A program made the position numbers and the translations under genes. Positions 58,801 through 64,000 of a stretch of 64,000 bases of DNA are shown here, piece by piece; the stretch's first letter is position 1; each line of letters begins with the position of its first letter. The DNA lies in contig QNQO01000538.1 of NCBI GenBank assembly GCA_003290165.1, positions 434,001 to 498,000 on the forward strand, read 5' to 3'. Origin of the DNA: Berberis thunbergii. Taxonomy: Eukaryota > Streptophyta > Magnoliopsida > Ranunculales > Berberidaceae. The notes under the pieces were generated by a model. The model did no database searches, had not been told where the DNA came from, and worked only from the letters and a program-made list of their open reading frames with translations.

Positions 58801-61800
58801 TTACTTTTTTGTGTATGATAGATATGGCTCTTGGGCAATAGTTAGAACATCAGGCCTTTCTGCTTGGTTGTAGGTTAAACATCGGCGTATCAACTCCTGC
58901 ATAACAGCGGAAAATACAATATTTGAATACTTGAACTGAAAGCTTTGAAAATTTGTAGTATTCTAGATCTGTTGTATAAACCAAAAGCCTAATGCGTAAC
59001 GAAAATCCATCTTGGGACTTTGACAGATGGTGAATCTCCAAGAAAGTACTAGATAGGATTAAATTACATTTACCCGTTTCATTTTCAAAGCTCAACTTCA
59101 TTTTATCGTTTTATATACTCGAATGTCGCCCCAAATACAGATGGCTTAGGATTAGTTTTCACCCTATAGTAAGAATCCAAATCACAAAGGAAACTAATCA
59201 GTTGTTAATTCAAGGGTGAAGAACCTTACTTTCGCCTCACTTGAGACAGCAGGCCGTGAAGGGAAGTCCACCTTGCGCGCTTTAATGATTGTGTCCTCAC
59301 GGAGTATCCTCTCTTGTGTCTGGTCGTGCCCAAAAGGGCGTTTACCAAAGAGCATTTGGTAAAAAAGAACACCAGCTGACCAAACATCAACCTGTTTCCA
59401 GAGTGATTGGATGAGAACAGTGAAATAGTATAAAAAATATATATAAATAAAAAGTAAATATCTTGATCCATTGTACTAGTACGATATGATGTATACTAAG
59501 TCTCAATACTTGAACGTTATAGTGATGGAGGAAAAGAGAAAAAAAAAAGGCCCTCCATCCTCCACCCATTCACTTCCTAGTCCTACTCTTCCTCATTCAA
59601 ACTATTTCACTTTCTCAAAATTTAGTTCTATCTTTCCCCTTGTTCAAAATTTAGTTTACTCCCCCTTGCTCTTGCTGCACTGCTGAAGTGCCAACCAACA
59701 GCATATTGAATTTTCACACAAAAATCAAATATTGTTGACATTAAAAGTCAAAATGAACCAAGAACTGAAAACCCAACCTTCTCAAGTAATGATGATAATA
59801 GGTCTCAGTAAAGAATCATCCACCCCCCTCCCCCCCCCCCCCCCCCCCCCCCACACACCTTCCTCTTCTCTGACTGAGGCACAGCCGCACAAGTACTAAC
59901 ATAAATCTAGTTTATACTCACTGAAGGTTTTCTGAGCTGCTAAACCCAAGAGAGGATAAACTGCAGTTGTCAGGTTCATAAGGAGAAGAGTATAGGAATG
60001 ACTTGCTAAAGATTACTTTGCCATATGGACGTGATGCAAACTTTGCAAGCGGGTTTAGGGTTTGACTTTAATGTCGGGATCATGTTGAGAATCTTCCAAG
60101 CTGTTCACATCTGTAGATATCCTCTCTAGGAATAAATCATCCACAGTGATCTTAATATCCTCAAAGATTTTTTGTTTCTCTCCTTCCAGATATCCTAAAT
60201 CACAAACTGAAACCCTCTTTACCAGTCACACCCCCACCCTTGAGCTTCATTGTAATCATCTTCTACTTATCAGTCGACTCAAACTTACAAAAATAATAAT
60301 AATAACAGTAATAAAATAAATAAATAGTAATCAGCTCTTTCCAGAATTACATTGAAGGTGGGTATGTTTCCGATTAAGGAGGACCAATGAGCTCCTGCTG
60401 GTGCATTGAGATCTGATATTATGGGTACAAATTCTTGATATAGGTCATTCTCTTGGACAAATATTATAAGTTCTCTTTGGTTATTTTGCTCAAACAAAAT
60501 ATATACTTATTGACCAAAGATTACAAGTTTTCTTAAGTCATTCGCTTAAATAAAATATATACTTATTTTCAACAGTAGAGATACAAAACTCTATGAAGTT
60601 GTAAACTAGCATGTGATTTCTGCATGGCAGGAATGCCAAGCAGTGTTTCTTTCTACCCAACTCCGATATGGACAATGGTCAGGGAAACTAACCTTTGATG
60701 ATATGAATGGTGTCTTGCTAAGCTCAAAACATTCTGGGGGCAAGTACCTGCAAATGAAGAAAATCAAACTTTTAAAATTGTTGAGTCAATAAATGCAAAA
60801 TAACAAAGTATCTATGTAAATGTACATACACATACATCCATTCAGATATTTAAATATGACTTTGAATTGTTTCTTCGACAATAGAAGAGAATAATGTATT
60901 GAGTAGTATGGGTCATATGTGTCTGTGTGTAAAAAACAAAGATGTATTGAGAAGTGATTACAAAGAAAAGATGCACAAGGAAGGCTAACATAACCCAACA
61001 CACGCAAGCAACAAGGATGCACAAACATGGACACAACAAGCCGATTCGACAATTTCCAAAACACTAGGAGTCGGCGACATGTCAAACTTTTTTTAATGTT
61101 AAAAAATTGTGAACAAAAACAATGATGAATAATCCAAGAGGGATGGAGTTGATGCTCCCACATCTATAGCATGAGTAGTTGAAGCAAGACATAAAACATC
61201 TAAATACGTTATGATGCATAATTTGTAAACATTCAAGAAGCACACATGATGATACAACAGTAAAAACATAAATTGATAGTTTTATACATAACTCAAAAGT
61301 ATTAACTTAACGTCTCAATCATACTTGATTTTTACTATTGCCATCTTACATCAGGTGTTGTTTGCACCCAGAATGTGGGCACCCACAGGTTACAAAAAAT
61401 TGTCCAGGGACGTCTTGACCGTGTCCTATACGTGTCTCACCGATCAAGTCTCATTGATACGTTGACCACGCATCCAAGTTGGACTCGCAAATGTGAATTT
61501 TTTCAAAGAGTCCATGCACACCCTTGGCAGTATCTATTATCCTGATAAGAGGGTCTACAAAAAAAAGTGCAGAAAGCCAATTAAAACAGATCTCAATGAG
61601 TGAGTAACAACATAGCCCTCAAGAAGGATCCCTCTGAACTCCACAAATCCTAGACACTAAGTAAACAACTAACCTCTTCAAGCATGCTCCAAGATGCTCC
61701 AACAAACGTTATGTTTTATTAAGAGGCAAACCCCAAATAAGAATCCACGTTATCTCCATGATGACCTTCATACCCACCACCCATTTTCTCGAACACGCTT

Positions 61801-63916
61801 TTATCTTGTCTAACCAAGCATGCTATCAGAAGTGCACGGAACCAGCCTCAGTCCCAATTTGTCCACGTTCTTCCAGAATCCCTTTTGTGCTTTCAACTTC
61901 TGAAAACATCAACCACCCTCTGATATTGAAGAATTTGAATGGACGAATAAGGTAAACCCACTTATGTTAACCAAGTATCATCTGATGTATCTTCCAATTT
62001 GCCTCATCTCGTAAAGAATGCTTTAATAATTGTTCTCATAATGATTACATTGTTCAACTTCACAAGCCCCTTTATCCCTTAACAGCCGCTCTTACGCTTT
62101 GAAGCCTTATTGGTAATCTTGAAGCTCTTCATCCTATTTCTCCTTTTTCTCATTTATGTGCACTTCATTGTCAATGTTTTCTTTTTTCACACAAAATACG
62201 ATTTTATAGTTGCATATTGTCTATTCAAGTCAGTGTTTCGGACCATCCATTGTAGTTAAGGCGTTGAGGCAGACAGACCTGAAAACACCTTAGGCATGAG
62301 GCGTGAGGCATAAGGCAAAGCGGACGCCTCACTTAGGCGGTCTTAACTTTTTTGAAAGATTTTTTTATAATAAATTGAAACATATTAGCATAATATTATA
62401 CATTATCATTTTGATAAGTATCATAAGTGACACAACTACCTAGAATCGAAATATTTAAAAAAATTTATAATAAAATAAAAAATATCTGCATAATATTATT
62501 CATCATCATTTTGATAAGTATCATAAGCAAATATGTACAAAAAGTGACACAACTGCCTAAAAACGAAATGAAATATAATAAAGTAGCATAACATAGTGAA
62601 AAAATGCACTACATAAGTGTCAAGTAACTTGCAAACATCCACTAAATCATTAAAAATCAATAACTTGAGAATATTGAATATTTGTTAGAAGAAATTGTTG
62701 ATAAAAATCTACAAGTATAATCACTATTGGTATTCCAAAAACATAAAAATCATTGAACTAAGCTATGAAAAATCAAGATTGATGTTGATCACAAACATGG
62801 TATGTTTTTCCAAAAAGTAATATACAAAGTGACAAATTTATCAAAACTTAAAAACATTTTATCTTGTTTTTATCAGATTGATCAAATATTACACCAATAA
62901 ACATAAACCTTATTATAGAGCGGGTTGCAACCTTTTTTGCTGCAATTAGGCTGCAAATGGGCTGAAAATGGGTTGCAATTGGGCTGCCTACAACCTGTTT
63001 TTGGGTTGAGGCAGTGAGGGTTGAGGCAGTGAGGCAGGGCGGTCTGAGGCGGCCGCCTCATTTTACCACACCGCATTGCCTCACTTTGAGGCAGAATTTT
63101 GTAAAAACGCCTTCAGGCGCAGCGGGCCTTGACTACACTGGGACCATCATCAAAGTATATTTCTCCTTGCATATTTAATGTGTTGCATGTTGAAATTAAT
63201 AACGGATGGATACTTGGTTTAGCAATTTTAGTGAAGAAACTATCCACAACATATTGTGACAATCAAGCATACACCTTCATGCAAACAATCTGGTTTATGG
63301 TGGACGGATAATGCATGTCAAGGAAGGTTGATTGTTACTTCAATTGAGGCCTAGCTTTGAGTAAGCTAATAGTTAAATTAAACCAAATATAAAAATCAGC
63401 TAGGTATCTTATTGGTAGATATTTATCTGGTGGTTGATTTTAACTTTGTCTACCATATGCATGTCTTATTCATCTGCCCCAACTTGGGGGAATTGACAAA
63501 GTTCTTTATTTCATGCTTTTGTTGTCTTTATTTTACATTGGGTCTCTTTCCTTAGGTGTCATATAATTATTTTCAGAACAGGATGTAAAATAAAAATTAA
63601 ACAAAAACTTCTAGATATTGAAAATACAAGAAGATGTGATATTCCACTTACCAATATGTGCCAGCACCCTGGGATGTAAGTTCCATACCCTGGGACCCAA
63701 CATCATCCTCTACTATCTTGCTTAGACCAAAATCAGTCACCTTTGCAACACCAACCTCATCAAATAGAACATTCCCAGGCTTCAAATCATAATGGATAAT
63801 TTTTTGTGTTCTTTTGTTCAAATATACAAGGCCTTGAAATATCTGAACAATGACAATTCTTGCTTCCCTCTCTGGAAGTATAGGTGTTGCTTTAAGAATT
63901 GCGTCAAGATCTTTCC
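58801..63916 (-). CDS. TSL: TOUSLED-type serine/threonine kinase, 3' part (last four exons)
   Basis: Minus-strand exons 63916-63652, 60747-60693, 59391-59230 and 58896-58801 splice in phase (GT..AG) to about 192 residues; the remainder lies beyond the window edge. The sequence reads GKDLDAILKATPILPEREAR, IVIVQIFQGLVYLNKRTQKI, the catalytic loop IHYDLKPGNVLFDE (HYD in place of the usual HRD, normal for this family), DFG in VTDFGLSKIVEDDVGSQGME, the APE-like segment YLPPECFELSKTPFISSKVD, then VWSAGVLFYQMLFGKRPFGH and the end RPDVLTIAQEPYLSYTKK. TOUSLED kinases are nuclear, phosphorylate the histone chaperone ASF1 and act in development and gene silencing. No lesion was seen in these exons. The 2.9-kb intron holds a hAT element. 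Confidence 0.94.
59824..59852. repeat. Long C homopolymer in a kinase intron
   Basis: CCCCCCT followed by about 25 consecutive C, then ACACACC. Such runs are unstable and error-prone in sequencing, so the exact length is doubtful. Confidence 0.85.
60748..62239 (-). other. Kinase intron, right of the 55-bp exon
   Basis: Intron DNA with no gene recognised. Some stretches on the minus strand (about 61380-61960) look faintly coding but have many stops. The open frames at 60786-61163 and 61758-61955 have no recognisable features. Confidence 0.5.
62248..63140. mobile_element. hAT element in the large kinase intron
   Basis: The ends CATTGTAGTTAAGGCGTTGA (62248) and, inverted, CAGTGTAGTCAAGGCCCGCT (63140) form imperfect terminal repeats. 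They are flanked by a perfect 8-bp duplication GGACCATC (62240-62247 and 63141-63148). The subterminal regions are rich in GAGGCG/CGCCTC motifs; the centre is AT-rich and non-coding. 893 bp, no transposase. Confidence 0.85.
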
Positions 63917-64000
63917 CTGAGTCACAGAAGGGACGAACATAGTAAGAATTCATGACTGCAGTGAATAGCTTGTTCTGTGAAATTTCTGTATGGTTTCCCC

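Noticed and set aside
58560..58841. Lys-rich + strand ORF downstream of the kinase.
   Set aside because: It overlaps the last kinase exon and 3' region on the opposite strand and has no recognisable feature.
60786..61163. 125-codon minus-strand frame in the kinase intron.
   Set aside because: Cys/Phe/Leu-rich chance frame in AT-rich intron with no conserved motif or splice support.

Overview
This is nuclear DNA of a flowering plant. Four nuclear genes have plant-type split structures with GT..AG introns, and they are separated by transposon-rich, AT-rich intergenic DNA and a large block of transferred plastid DNA. I cannot name the species. All assignments come from reading translations and comparing them with remembered protein families; no database search was run.

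Layout. (1) 1-1.55 kb: unassigned DNA with a hAT-like end, short direct repeats and a hairpin. (2) about 1.58-9.76 kb: a mosaic of plastid DNA (NUPT) in which pieces of trnS-GCU/psbI, psbD (twice), ndhB, rpoC2, ndhA with its group II intron, accD, ycf2, rrn23/trnA, psaA and rpl20/rps18 are joined in an order and orientation no plastid genome has. A 552-bp miniature LTR retrotransposon (TRIM) with target duplication later entered the psaA piece. (3) 10.385-11.937 kb: a hAT transposon (12-bp perfect terminal repeats, 8-bp target duplication) carrying an auxin response factor gene fragment. (4) 12-20.6 kb: AT-rich DNA with a SINE and a complex array of diverged repeats that alternate in two types. 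(5) 20.659-25.586 kb: a complete but defective Ty1-copia element with 5-bp target duplication.

(6) 26.674-40.189 kb: a 13-exon plasma-membrane syntaxin (SYP132 type), whose exon 7 lacks one base here; its two large introns hold nested retrotransposons. (7) 41.428-41.959 kb: a second TRIM of another family. (8) 44.489-42.168 kb, minus: a three-exon GT47 exostosin-type glycosyltransferase, convergent with the syntaxin. (9) 45-47.9 kb: two local duplications. (10) 47.93-51.38 kb: two terminal-inverted-repeat elements side by side, the first carrying PPR gene fragments and a hAT MITE. (11) 51.525-54.346 kb: a nine-exon plastid ferrochelatase. (12) 54.7-58.34 kb: a gene fragment, a second hAT MITE, two SINEs and a foldback MITE. 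(13) 63.916-58.801 kb, minus: the last four exons of a TOUSLED-type kinase, with a hAT element in its largest intron.

The four host genes belong to unrelated pathways (exocytic membrane fusion, Golgi glycan synthesis, haem synthesis, chromatin-linked kinase signalling). Nothing suggests a cluster. The interest lies in the insertions: gene and organelle fragments are repeatedly captured, rearranged and then reinvaded. I found no clearly new enzymatic system. The strongest unusual objects are the scrambled NUPT, the ARF-carrying hAT element, the two TRIMs and the one-base lesion in the syntaxin.
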